Positions 20,845 to 27,763 of a stretch of 64,000 nucleotides of DNA are shown piece after piece. The notes under the pieces are model-generated. The model saw only the letters and a program-made list of their open reading frames with translations, made no database searches and was not told the origin of the DNA. The DNA lies in contig NZ_LGIS01000014.1 of NCBI RefSeq assembly GCF_001187905.1, positions 514,897-578,896 of the forward strand, given 5' to 3'. Position 1 is the stretch's first letter; the number at the start of each line of letters is the position of its first letter. Made by a program: the position numbers and the translations under genes. Origin of the DNA: Pantoea sp. RIT-PI-b (lineage in GTDB: Bacteria > Pseudomonadota > Gammaproteobacteria > Enterobacterales > Enterobacteriaceae).

Positions 20845-21321
20845 ATGAACATTTTATGGAAGCAAACACAATACAAAAATTTTGAAGTAAGTAATACAGG
20901 TTTGGTACGAAATACCAAAACAAAGAAAACATTCAACCCATCGCCCGGTACTAATGGGTATAAGAAGGTAACCCTATCATTAGGTAATGGGGTTAATATT
21001 ACTAAAGAGGTACACAGATTAGTAGCAGAGACATTTAAACCAAATTCAACACGTGGCCTTGTAGTAGATCATATTGATGGCGATAAGCTTAACAATCATA
21101 TTGATAATCTACAATGGATTTCACAGAAACAGAATTTAAAGAAAGCTAAACGAAAAGGTACTAACCAACCACGACTAACTCAAAGTCAGATAGATGAAAT
21201 TGTGAAAATGCGTAATGCCGGTAAATCATTTATTCAAATCACAAAAGAATTGAATACAAAGTACTCGCGTTCTTCCCATCGGCAGACTTATACAAAAGCA
21301 TATTACAAGGCAACTAAGTAA
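20845..21321 (+). CDS. NUMOD4/HNH homing-type endonuclease
   Basis: A 158-residue protein of the free-standing phage HNH type. An N-terminal NUMOD4-like segment (WKQTQYKNFEVSNTGLVRN) is followed by VHRLVAETF. The HNH core VVDHIDGDKLNNHIDNLQW at about residues 72-90 has the catalytic Asp-His and the Asn residues. A C-terminal helix-turn-helix-like DNA-binding region (LTQSQIDEIVKMRNAGKSF) follows. Such genes are usually selfish cutters that spread between phages. An AAGGAAG site precedes the ATG. A perfect hairpin lies just after the stop. Confidence 0.85.
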   Translation: MNILWKQTQYKNFEVSNTGLVRNTKTKKTFNPSPGTNGYKKVTLSLGNGVNITKEVHRLVAETFKPNSTRGLVVDHIDGDKLNNHIDNLQWISQKQNLKKAKRKGTNQPRLTQSQIDEIVKMRNAGKSFIQITKELNTKYSRSSHRQTYTKAYYKATK

Positions 21322-21327
21322 AAGAAA

Positions 21328-21357
21328 AGGTGAGGTATGTTAATGCATACCTCACCT
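21328..21357. repeat. Perfect 12-bp stem-loop between two left-arm genes
   Basis: AGGTGAGGTATG pairs fully with CATACCTCACCT around a 6-base loop, seven bases after the HNH gene stop. No T-run follows, so it is a poor intrinsic terminator. It may be an RNA processing or stability element, or a protein-binding palindrome. The 5' arm contains GAGGT, the ribosome-site sequence used by several genes of this phage. Confidence 0.6.
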
Positions 21358-21413
21358 CAAGGAAAATTAACTAAAGGATTATAATCCTATTTATATCTAT
21401 AGGAATTTGAAAA

Positions 21414-21929
21414 ATGACAAAGAAAAAAGAACCGGGAGAACTTAAGAAACGAGGACGCAAGGAAACCATATATAACAACGGTGATCTAAGTGCTCATCTC
21501 GCAGGGGTGACTATGATCAAGCATTTAACCAAAGAGGCTCAGGCCGTTCTACGCGAAACCGTGAAAGGGGAAGCCACTAACAAGAATAGTGACCGTGCAT
21601 ATAATACACGTAATATACTTTTTCTTGTAGGGCGTCTCAGTAAGGTATCTCAGAGCAGTATAAAGTACACGATTGAACATGATGATAAGTTCTCTCAGGA
21701 CGAATACTCTGAAGCGAGTGTAAAGCAGTATAAGAAGGTTACGGTAGCGACTTGCAAGGCACTCTCAGAGCTTTGGCAATCAGGCGTACCAATCAGGGCA
21801 GACAAAGCAAAAAGCGGCTCAGAACACTACACGTTAAGCGAGATGGGACAGTTAAAGATGATGTTAGAAAGTTGCTGTACTAAAGACGATTTTGAAGTAC
21901 TCGTAAAAAAATTTAGTGACCGTAATTAA
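21414..21929 (+). CDS. Unrecognised 171-residue protein next to iteron array
   Basis: No family recognised. The protein starts with a basic stretch (TKKKEPGELKKRGRK) and is largely helical with many Lys and Ser. A central segment NTRNILFLVGRLSKVSQSSIKY could hold a helix-turn-helix. Its stop codon lies 14 bp before three 20-bp-spaced repeats and an AT-rich stretch, the layout of a replication initiator beside its origin, or of a DNA-binding regulator beside its operator. That role is an inference from position only. The upstream hairpin at 21328 separates it from the HNH gene. Confidence 0.5.
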   Translation: MTKKKEPGELKKRGRKETIYNNGDLSAHLAGVTMIKHLTKEAQAVLRETVKGEATNKNSDRAYNTRNILFLVGRLSKVSQSSIKYTIEHDDKFSQDEYSEASVKQYKKVTVATCKALSELWQSGVPIRADKAKSGSEHYTLSEMGQLKMMLESCCTKDDFEVLVKKFSDRN

Positions 21930-21942
21930 GCTGGTAACTTTG

Positions 21943-21995
21943 GCTTAATTCGGGGTTCACCAGCTTAATTCGGGGTACTTTAGCTTAATTAAGGG
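21943..21995 (+). repeat. Three iteron-like direct repeats, 20-bp period
   Basis: GCTTAATTCGGGG begins at 21943 and 21963, and the variant GCTTAATTAAGGG at 21983: exactly 20 bp apart, two DNA turns. An inverted partial copy CCCGAATTAGG is near 22084. AAGCTGGT (21928-21935) and ACCAGCTT (21958-21965) form an overlapping inverted repeat. An AT-only run (22098-22118 region) follows. This resembles an iteron origin or a cooperative operator. Confidence 0.6.
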
Positions 21996-22135
21996 TTATT
22001 GATGACTGTTTTGTACGTTTTTCACTTCAAAAATGCTCATTTATCGCACATTAAGGGTGTTTTTTATCTTATTTCGTGAGTTTCCCGAATTAGGATAACT
22101 ATATTATATATTATAAATTCAGAAATAAGTGACTT

Positions 22136-22542
22136 ACTGACTATTCAGTCTCAGAGAGACTAACTTCGCTTTGCTCGTCAGTCTCTATAAAACTCAATTG
22201 TTAGATCAGAACTCGCGTTTTTTCGGCAGTAAACTACCTCAAAGAACACCTTGTTCGTTTCCCGCTTTGCTCAATCAGTTAAGTACTGAAAACAAATAAT
22301 TCGCTACGCTCACTATTGATCAATCGTCGCTTTGCTTCTCATGATCAATACAAATCGGATTTCTTGCGAATTCGTCAGTGAACTGACTCACTCGCGGCGT
22401 TCCGTTCTCGCTTTGTTCAGTCAGTTAAGTACTTCATGAAGTAAGTGTCGACACTACGTGCCTAAAGTATTCGTTTGTACTACCGCCTTACGGCTCTCGC
22501 TTCGCTCACGGGGAATCGGGCTATTAAAGCCCTTAGTACTAA
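22136..22542. repeat. Hairpin and palindrome array with CGCTTTGCTC motifs
   Basis: Stems seen: ACTGA/TCAGT (22136-22149), AGAGACT/AGTCTCT (22155-22186), TCAGT/ACTGA (22275-22289), TATTGATCA/TGATCAATA (22314-22350), AACTGACT/AGTCAGTT (22381-22426), the palindromes ACTTCATGAAGT (22431-22442) and AGTGTCGACACT (22444-22455), GGGCT/AGCCC (22518-22532) and TTAGTACTAA (22533-22542). In three stems the loop carries the CGCTTTGCTC-like motif. Confidence 0.6.
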
Positions 22543-22845
22543 AAGAAATCCGATCCAATAAACGTTGAACTTCAGTATTGATTTGCTATGAAAGGCTGGT
22601 TCACAAGGGAAGTACAAAAGTTAATAAGCTTTAGGTATGGGGGAGCAGTCTGAATTAACTCAAATTTTAGTGGGAAATTCTGTTTAAAATAGAAAGTGTT
22701 TGGATTTGTGGGATACAGGAAGGAAGTGCTGAGTGTTATTTGAACAGAGCTGAGGGTAAATTAACCCGCCCCTCAGGGTCTAATCTGAATTTATACCGAA
22801 ACAACACGTCATAGGCAAATCAATTTACATGGATAGTACTGAGTG

Positions 22846-22888
22846 AAAATGCTTTTGTCAAGATTCGCCTATTTGCTCAAAGCATTTT
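22846..22888. repeat. 10-bp inverted repeat upstream of 22962 gene
   Basis: AAAATGCTTT (22846-22855) and AAAGCATTTT (22879-22888) pair perfectly around 23 bases. A GATAAT box follows at 22894-22899, so this may be the regulated promoter region of the next gene; no convincing -35 box is at proper spacing. Confidence 0.45.
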
Positions 22889-22961
22889 GACCAGATAATA
22901 TGACTCCATCGCAGCAACAATGCGAAATACAATTTACTGCAAACTTAATAAGGTAATAAAA

Positions 22962-23471
22962 ATGACTACAGCAATTAACGCTAAAGTTATGGCATCCGTA
23001 TGTCCAAAAGTAGAAGAGTACATTAAAAAGAATATGATTGGCTCTATGAGTACTTCAGTTGCCGTACAGAATATGGATGATAAAAACCAATCGAAATTGT
23101 ATTTATGCGATAAAGATAGTGATGTTGGTACTTACCTGTTTTCATTTAACGAACAAGGTTCAGTACAAGTATCAGACTACTTTGAAGAAGATATTATATT
23201 TGGTACTTACGGATTATATGAAGGTACTAAGTTCAACAAAGACTTTGATCTAAACGTTAAGTTCAACAACATTGTATACTTCTTGGGTCTGTTACAACAA
23301 GAAAAGGCAAACATGTACATCTGCATTGATGACGACATGATTCAACATCAAGACCTTATCATGCGTAGAGGATGGACAGATCGACGCATTAAACAAGTGT
23401 TTGGCATCAAACCATACGAGTTTGGTGAACGTTGGTACTCGCTACTTGGAGTACTTAAAGAAGAGAAATAG
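22962..23471 (+). CDS. Unrecognised 169-residue phage protein
   Basis: No family recognised. The ATG at 22962 is chosen because AAGGT lies eight bases upstream and the extra residues from the ATG at 22920 are not supported. The protein is acidic, soluble, without signal or membrane segments, and ends with an aromatic-rich region RRGWTDRRIKQVFGIKPYEFGERWYSLLG. Its DNA is among the densest in GTAC (about ten in 420 bp), so it belongs to the core phage genome rather than to late cargo. First gene after the long non-coding region. Confidence 0.6.
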   Translation: MTTAINAKVMASVCPKVEEYIKKNMIGSMSTSVAVQNMDDKNQSKLYLCDKDSDVGTYLFSFNEQGSVQVSDYFEEDIIFGTYGLYEGTKFNKDFDLNVKFNNIVYFLGLLQQEKANMYICIDDDMIQHQDLIMRRGWTDRRIKQVFGIKPYEFGERWYSLLGVLKEEK

Positions 23472-23503
23472 TAGTGATTTTTGAATAATAAGTGAGGTGA
23501 AAT

Positions 23504-23761
23504 ATGCACATAAGTATTAAGAAAGGTATCCCATTTACTACTGTTGAAGTAAATGGGGATGAGTACTTTGTTTCATATGATTCTAAGACAAATATAGTAA
23601 CAGGGGTAGTAAAAAAGCCCACAGACCCAATTGATAGCGGCACTTGTAATGTAGGTGGTGCTCAGGAATCGGTTAAGCCGGAAACTGAAATCATATTTGA
23701 CCAAAATCAAAGTGATGGTGGAAACGAACTTTCCGATTTCATAATCAATACATTTTCCTGA
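23504..23761 (+). CDS. Unrecognised 85-residue protein
   Basis: A small acidic soluble protein, no family recognised. GAGGTGAAAT gives a strong ribosome site before the ATG at 23504. The N-terminal half (ISIKKGIPFTTVEVNGDEYFVSYDS) looks like beta strands; the C-terminal half is Gly/Asp/Glu-rich. It follows the 169-residue gene by 32 bp and is closed by a hairpin terminator shared with the convergent HNH gene. Confidence 0.6.
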   Translation: MHISIKKGIPFTTVEVNGDEYFVSYDSKTNIVTGVVKKPTDPIDSGTCNVGGAQESVKPETEIIFDQNQSDGGNELSDFIINTFS

Positions 23762-23768
23762 TTTATCC

Positions 23769-23795
23769 AAGTACCCAAGTTTAGCTTGGGTACTT
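23769..23795. terminator. Bidirectional terminator between convergent genes
   Basis: AAGTACCCAAG pairs perfectly with CTTGGGTACTT (11 bp, 5-base loop). It lies between the plus-strand 85-residue gene and the minus-strand HNH gene, whose stop codon overlaps its right arm. T-rich sequence flanks both sides. Both arms carry GTAC. Confidence 0.7.
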
Positions 23796-24606
23796 ATTTC
23801 CCATTTGAGGGGTAACTAACACAGGTATAGCCAGAGTTGAAAAGTACCATTGTGTTGCCTTTCAATGGTACAAATGGGAACGAAACATAATCAGAATTCC
23901 CCATTGAAACATTAAAATGTAAATTTCTATCATTAAGTTCTAATCTATTTGCTTGGGCAGGAAATGTACCTTCACCTTTAAATGTCACTAAGAATGATAT
24001 TGGGAAGAAATGTATAGCACTGCATATGCAGTTATGGCCTTTATTGTGAAATAGTACATGGCGAGCGGTGATTTGTGCTCTTTTAGGGTAGAACCAATAG
24101 TAAAGATCATGAGTATCTTCAAAAGTCTCTGTTTCACCTAAAACGTACTTACGAAGAGGTGTGAAAAATGGGGTATCAACTAATGGTTCTTTGCACTCTT
24201 CAACAGATGATGCGGCAATCAAATGCCCAAGCATTGCCCTAGTGAATTCAACAGAATTGAACGGTACTTTTATATAGTTAGAAAGTGAACTTGCATAAGT
24301 TTGATATAATTTTAGTTGTTCAGTTAAGTTTTTAGTAACATCTGATATGAAATGATCTCTTGAGCCTAGTACTTCATTATTACATTGCTTACATATTGTC
24401 TTAAAGACCGTGCCTGAAACGGCATCTATAGGTTTGATAGAGTCATTACCCCACCATTCTGTAATGGTTTTTTGAAGCATGGGGGTAAGCGTGATAGCAC
24501 TTTTAGGTGGTACATGATCCTTACTTAGCTTACCAAATTGGCCGCATATCAAACAATGCCCTTGTTCAATGCGTACATGTTTAATTCTTTCGCTGATAGA
24601 AGTCAT
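23794..24606 (-). CDS. HNH nuclease-like protein with two zinc knuckles
   Basis: A 270-residue protein whose N-terminus has HCLICGQFGKLSKDHVPPKS, and about 45 residues later TICKQCNNEV. This CxxC, DH, CxxCN layout fits a zinc-stabilised HNH fold (HNH_5-like), with the catalytic His after the first knuckle. The remaining 170 residues have no recognised domain. It is the second gene of a minus-strand pair, nine bases after a two-membrane-span protein. Membrane anchor plus nuclease suggests an anti-phage or exclusion function; this is inference, and a homing role is the alternative. Confidence 0.7.
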   Translation of the reverse strand: MTSISERIKHVRIEQGHCLICGQFGKLSKDHVPPKSAITLTPMLQKTITEWWGNDSIKPIDAVSGTVFKTICKQCNNEVLGSRDHFISDVTKNLTEQLKLYQTYASSLSNYIKVPFNSVEFTRAMLGHLIAASSVEECKEPLVDTPFFTPLRKYVLGETETFEDTHDLYYWFYPKRAQITARHVLFHNKGHNCICSAIHFFPISFLVTFKGEGTFPAQANRLELNDRNLHFNVSMGNSDYVSFPFVPLKGNTMVLFNSGYTCVSYPSNGK

Positions 24607-24615
24607 ATCTTTAAC

Positions 24616-25275
24616 CTAGTTAGTTTTTATATGGTTAATTTCAAAGATCTGATCAAAAGGAAGAGCTAATTTATTACTAACCAACGTCTTCATTAAAGCA
24701 TCTAATTCATCTTCCTTCCCTGGTTTTAGTGTCGAGTAAATTCTATCAGCTGTAGACCGAGATATAAGATGTTCATAGTGGACACACTGGCCCCAAGCCA
24801 AATTGCAATAACTTAATAAATCTTTAAAAGATGATTCTATCGATTCATTTTTGGCTTTTAATCCCCAGCGTGATGCCGATGTGAGATTATTATCAAGTTC
24901 AATGCATCGATAAGCTAAATCTTTAACCTTAATTTTTACAGAATTAAACTCATCTCTATTTTCTCTGTAGCTTGAGAGGTTTATTAAGTCATGATTTATT
25001 TTATGAATATTTGATAGGATTGAATCATATTCAGTTAGAAGAGACTTTCCTAAATTTATTGCTTCATTTTGTTTATGTGAATCGAACCATCTCAGTGCTT
25101 TGTACATTGCTACCATAGCTGCAAATGCCATCAGTATATTACAAGCAGCACTTATCCAATCCGAAAGATTGCCAATATCTTTCTTATAAGCACCTCCAAT
25201 CACTAACCACAATGTAAGTACTAACAGTATCCCGATAGCAACTTCCTTGAAGACTTTCCACACCTTGCTAATCAT
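24616..25275 (-). CDS. Two-span membrane protein with helical cytoplasmic domain
   Basis: A 219-residue protein. The internal ATG at 25275 has an AAGGGA site about eight bases upstream, whereas the longer reading from 25329 has none. Two hydrophobic spans (about residues 10-30, EVAIGILLVLTLWLVIGG, and 40-58, AACNILMAFAAMVAMYKAL) are followed by a long helical soluble domain. The pattern is common in accessory genes of phages and defence islands, without known function. It probably forms an operon with the downstream HNH gene. Only two GTAC words in about 700 bp. Confidence 0.6.
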   Translation of the reverse strand: MISKVWKVFKEVAIGILLVLTLWLVIGGAYKKDIGNLSDWISAACNILMAFAAMVAMYKALRWFDSHKQNEAINLGKSLLTEYDSILSNIHKINHDLINLSSYRENRDEFNSVKIKVKDLAYRCIELDNNLTSASRWGLKAKNESIESSFKDLLSYCNLAWGQCVHYEHLISRSTADRIYSTLKPGKEDELDALMKTLVSNKLALPFDQIFEINHIKTN

Positions 25276-25371
25276 GGTTTTATCCCTTAACCCAAAATTA
25301 CCTAATATCACAAAATCATTGAATTTCATAGATCTATGATAAATACCTCATATAACTAATGAGGTGAAAAC

Positions 25372-25635
25372 ATGTTAAGAGTCGAATACAACTATAACGA
25401 AGGGAAGTACTACTTTCTCTACGTCACAGATGAGGTGCGTATCAGTACCGATAATCCTGATTCTCTCAATCTTGAATGCAGGGATGGTAGCACAGTGAAG
25501 ATTCACTACGTATGGACGTATCTTGAACCTACCAAGGATGCTTTTTTTGCATTATCCCTTCTCACGCAACATACAGATGAAGTTGTGAACGCAGTTCAGA
25601 TACTTAAGGCTTGTGGAGCTTGCTATGAAGATTGA
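25372..25635 (+). CDS. Unrecognised 87-residue protein
   Basis: A small soluble protein with a GAGGTGAAAA ribosome site. Beta-rich start (RVEYNYNEGKYYFLYVTDEV) then a helical C-terminus ending in KACGACYED. Its 3' end overlaps the start of the next gene by 11 bp, so the two are translationally linked. No family recognised. Confidence 0.6.
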   Translation: MLRVEYNYNEGKYYFLYVTDEVRISTDNPDSLNLECRDGSTVKIHYVWTYLEPTKDAFFALSLLTQHTDEVVNAVQILKACGACYED

Positions 25636-25822
25636 TACATTCAAGGTAGGTCGATTTGAGTTAAGGAATACTCAGGAAGGTATAAGGTATTTCATTGATG
25701 GAGAGCAAGTGCGATACGTTGAGCTGGCCTATGATAGCCCTGAACGCATCACACTTGATATTTTACAAGAGATTTATGATAGAGAATCCAACGATCTCAA
25801 GCTGAAGTGGGAAATGACATAA
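25625..25822 (+). CDS. Unrecognised 65-residue protein
   Basis: The ATG at 25625 is chosen because GGAG lies seven bases upstream within the previous gene. The protein is beta-rich then helical (FKVGRFELRNTQEGIRYFIDG, then ITLDILQEIYDRE). It looks like a small phage protein with an N-terminal sheet but no family can be named. Confidence 0.55.
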   Translation: MKIDTFKVGRFELRNTQEGIRYFIDGEQVRYVELAYDSPERITLDILQEIYDRESNDLKLKWEMT

Positions 25823-25905
25823 TATTACTAAATTAGGGAGCGTTGCTTATCAAATTCAGATTATAAGTACCGTCACAATAAACTGTGACAGTGTATAAGT
25901 GATTT

Positions 25906-26184
25906 TCAATCGAACTTTTTTCGCAGAATATTTTTGATGATTGCTTTCCCTCGCATTACAAATTCCTCTTCAGTTTCGTTTTCTCTAACGACACCGATTT
26001 TTTTATCAAGTTCAATAATGAACTCTTCGCTTTTGACTACATCCATCATATCATTTACTAGCTTTTTTGCCTTGGAGTCATCATCGGTATGGAATGCTAT
26101 TAATTGTCGAATTTCAGTTGCTTTGGTTGCAACTTTAGTTCCATTTAAGCTTGTTTTCAAAGCAAGCAATTTAGTCTTGTCCAT
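25906..26184 (-). CDS. Unrecognised 92-residue helical protein
   Basis: A lysine- and glutamate-rich, probably all-helical protein (KTKLLALKTSLNGTKVATKA onward). The ATG at 26184 has GGAAA seven bases upstream; an ATG four codons earlier lacks a ribosome site. It overlaps the end of the 55-residue gene upstream on the same strand, so both are made from one mRNA. No family recognised. Confidence 0.55.
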   Translation of the reverse strand: MDKTKLLALKTSLNGTKVATKATEIRQLIAFHTDDDSKAKKLVNDMMDVVKSEEFIIELDKKIGVVRENETEEEFVMRGKAIIKNILRKKFD

Positions 26185-26338
26185 TATGGTTTCCATTTTT
26201 TTTTGATTTATACATAACCCTCAAAAACTCTTCAAACAAATCAGCAACCAAATTATATAACTTAGCTTTGGTTTCTGGATTTAATGATTGAAAGAACTGA
26301 AAAATGGATAGAAAAATACTAATCAACTTACCTAACAT
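26171..26338 (-). CDS. 55-residue helical protein
   Basis: A short gene with a GAGGT site seven bases before its ATG. The first 20 residues (MLGKLISIFLSIFQFFQSLN) form an amphipathic or weak membrane helix, followed by PETKAKLYNLVADLFEEFLR. The layout resembles many tiny phage early proteins. It overlaps the next minus-strand gene by 14 bp. Function unknown. Confidence 0.6.
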   Translation of the reverse strand: MLGKLISIFLSIFQFFQSLNPETKAKLYNLVADLFEEFLRVMYKSKKNGNHNGQD

Positions 26339-26421
26339 GGTGCGAACCTCAGTTACTATAAGTCAATACAATATCGGCAAGTTGTAGAATACCTTTAGTG
26401 CTTAGTGTTACTATATTTTTT

Positions 26422-26480
26422 CTCGCCATGAACCATAACTACTGGTGGTTCTGCACAAACTTTCGGTGATTCATGGCGAG
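26422..26480. repeat. Stem-loop with competing inner hairpin
   Basis: CTCGCCATGAA (26422-26432) and TTCATGGCGAG (26470-26480) pair over 11 bp. GAACCA (26430-26435) and TGGTTC (26446-26451) form a second stem that shares three bases with the first, so the two are mutually exclusive. It lies five bases downstream of the stop of the minus-strand lipoprotein gene. No T-run follows on that strand. Confidence 0.55.
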
Positions 26481-26484
26481 TCCT

Positions 26485-27165
26485 TCAGAACTGGCTAGTA
26501 GAGTCGAAACCTGACAGCACTGTATAGGTTATTGATGAATTGTCAGCTTTCACTACTTTGATACGAGCACCTTTATAGGTAACTGTATTACCTTCTGATG
26601 AATCAATCGTAAAGTCCGTTGTATAAGCTGAACGTGCCATATCATTGCTGAATTCGCGATATGTGAACTTCAGTACCCCACCTGCATTGCCATTGTATTC
26701 AATTGTTCTAACGAAAGAGTTTTCTTGCAAGCAAATTGCTTCAGGTAAGCGGGTGATTGATATCTCTTTTGATGAGTATGCGTAGCCGCCAGGAGGGGAT
26801 ACTGTATTTTTAACAGGATCGTAGGCTACATAGTTGAGTCGCAATGTTGGATTACCCGCTACATCCGTGAAGGTTACAGCACTTGGATTTTGTGTATTCT
26901 GGTAAAAATTATCGCCGATGTTGCAGTATGTACCTGCCGCAATGATGGAATAAGTTCCTTTTGCAAAACCTAACCGCAGAGCGTCAGCCTTGAACCCATT
27001 CGCAGACTTTATAACAGGATCACCCATGTATACAGTTGCTGTTTCTCCTACATGGGGTTTCAAAAACTCAGCGGATTTCAGGACGGTGCTTTTGGGGCCG
27101 GGTATACAGCCTACAAGAGCAGTAACCGCCAAAGTTATGTAGGTTATTCTGCGTAAAGAATGCAT
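26485..27165 (-). CDS. Phage-encoded lipoprotein, 226 residues
   Basis: A lipoprotein signal peptide with lipobox LVGC (Cys at about residue 20) and an AGGGA ribosome site. The mature part is beta-rich and Gly/Ser/Thr-rich, with two further cysteines that could form a disulfide, consistent with a periplasmic or outer-membrane-anchored domain. Phage lipoproteins of this kind often block superinfection at the envelope, but no family is recognised and the role is inferred. Residue after the Cys is Ile, not Asp, favouring outer-membrane sorting. Confidence 0.7.
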   Translation of the reverse strand: MHSLRRITYITLAVTALVGCIPGPKSTVLKSAEFLKPHVGETATVYMGDPVIKSANGFKADALRLGFAKGTYSIIAAGTYCNIGDNFYQNTQNPSAVTFTDVAGNPTLRLNYVAYDPVKNTVSPPGGYAYSSKEISITRLPEAICLQENSFVRTIEYNGNAGGVLKFTYREFSNDMARSAYTTDFTIDSSEGNTVTYKGARIKVVKADNSSITYTVLSGFDSTSQF

Positions 27166-27242
27166 TTCATATCCCTATTAAAACATTTTGAAACATCCAT
27201 TTTACGCCTTCTTGATAATGTGAGAACTACCAATATTAGTAG

Positions 27243-27572
27243 TCAAAACGGCAATTCCCCCTGCATATCACAGAATTCATCGAGATTGCCATTATGAGCA
27301 TTGATCATGTCTTGCTGATGCCTGAACCAGCTATCAACATCATAGATTGATACTGGCTCATCCAATACAAACCAATATGCAGTGTGTGTAACCCTTCCAA
27401 ACCAAAACATACGTTGACCATCAGCAGGTTTTGTCTCAACTAGCAATACTTCACCAGGTTCAATATGTGGCAGAAAAGCCCCAATCTGATGAAGTACGGT
27501 TACCCGCTCAGTAGTCCAGAAGTATTGAACCCCTGAAGTTTGTGCAGGATTAAACGTGTTTTTGTTGCCCAT
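27243..27572 (-). CDS. Unrecognised 109-residue protein with SSB-like tail
   Basis: A soluble protein with a GAGGT site before the ATG. The body is aromatic-rich (VQYFWTTERV, MFWFGRVTHTAYWFVLDEP), suggesting a small beta barrel. The C-terminus ends in acidic residues followed by GELPF, which resembles the DDIPF tail that single-strand-binding protein uses to recruit repair and replication proteins. It is divergently transcribed from the EAL-like gene across an operator-rich gap. Function unknown. Confidence 0.55.
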   Translation of the reverse strand: MGNKNTFNPAQTSGVQYFWTTERVTVLHQIGAFLPHIEPGEVLLVETKPADGQRMFWFGRVTHTAYWFVLDEPVSIYDVDSWFRHQQDMINAHNGNLDEFCDMQGELPF

Positions 27573-27657
27573 AGTAAATACCTCACGATATCTTTTACTG
27601 TAAGAATATACAGTGCCTGTGAGGGCTACAAGTATTTGCAGACTTAATTAATAAAAA

Positions 27658-27738
27658 TGATCATTTTCAGTTAGTTAAGTTGATCATTGAGTGCTATCAG
27701 TACTTCCATTGATATCTAAAATGATCAAATATTGATCA
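27658..27738. promoter_or_regulatory. Four TGATCA palindromes in a divergent promoter region
   Basis: TGATCA occurs at 27658, 27681, 27722 and 27733, mostly as ATGATCAT or TTGATCA variants, within 81 bp between the divergent 109-residue and EAL-like genes. A random 6-mer would appear about once in 4 kb. Two more copies lie in the hairpin at 22314-22350. They look like operators for one regulator; each also contains a Dam GATC site. Confidence 0.55.
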
Positions 27739-27763
27739 TCTATTCAAATCGGATATCAAAACA

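Larger units (their letters stand above)
21996..22919. other. Long non-coding, hairpin-rich region
   Basis: More than 900 bp contain no supported reading frame on either strand. From the left it holds an AT-rich run near 22098-22128, then dense stems and palindromes between 22136 and 22542. The rest is less structured, ending in an inverted repeat at 22846-22888. Six copies of a CGCTTTGCTC-like motif are interspersed (22167, 22263, 22302, 22328, 22409, 22498). It could be a replication origin, a source of structured RNA, or both. Confidence 0.6.

Noticed and set aside
21943..22542. CRISPR array
   Set aside because: The repeats are three short iteron-like units and heterogeneous hairpins; there is no repeat-spacer regularity and no cas gene.
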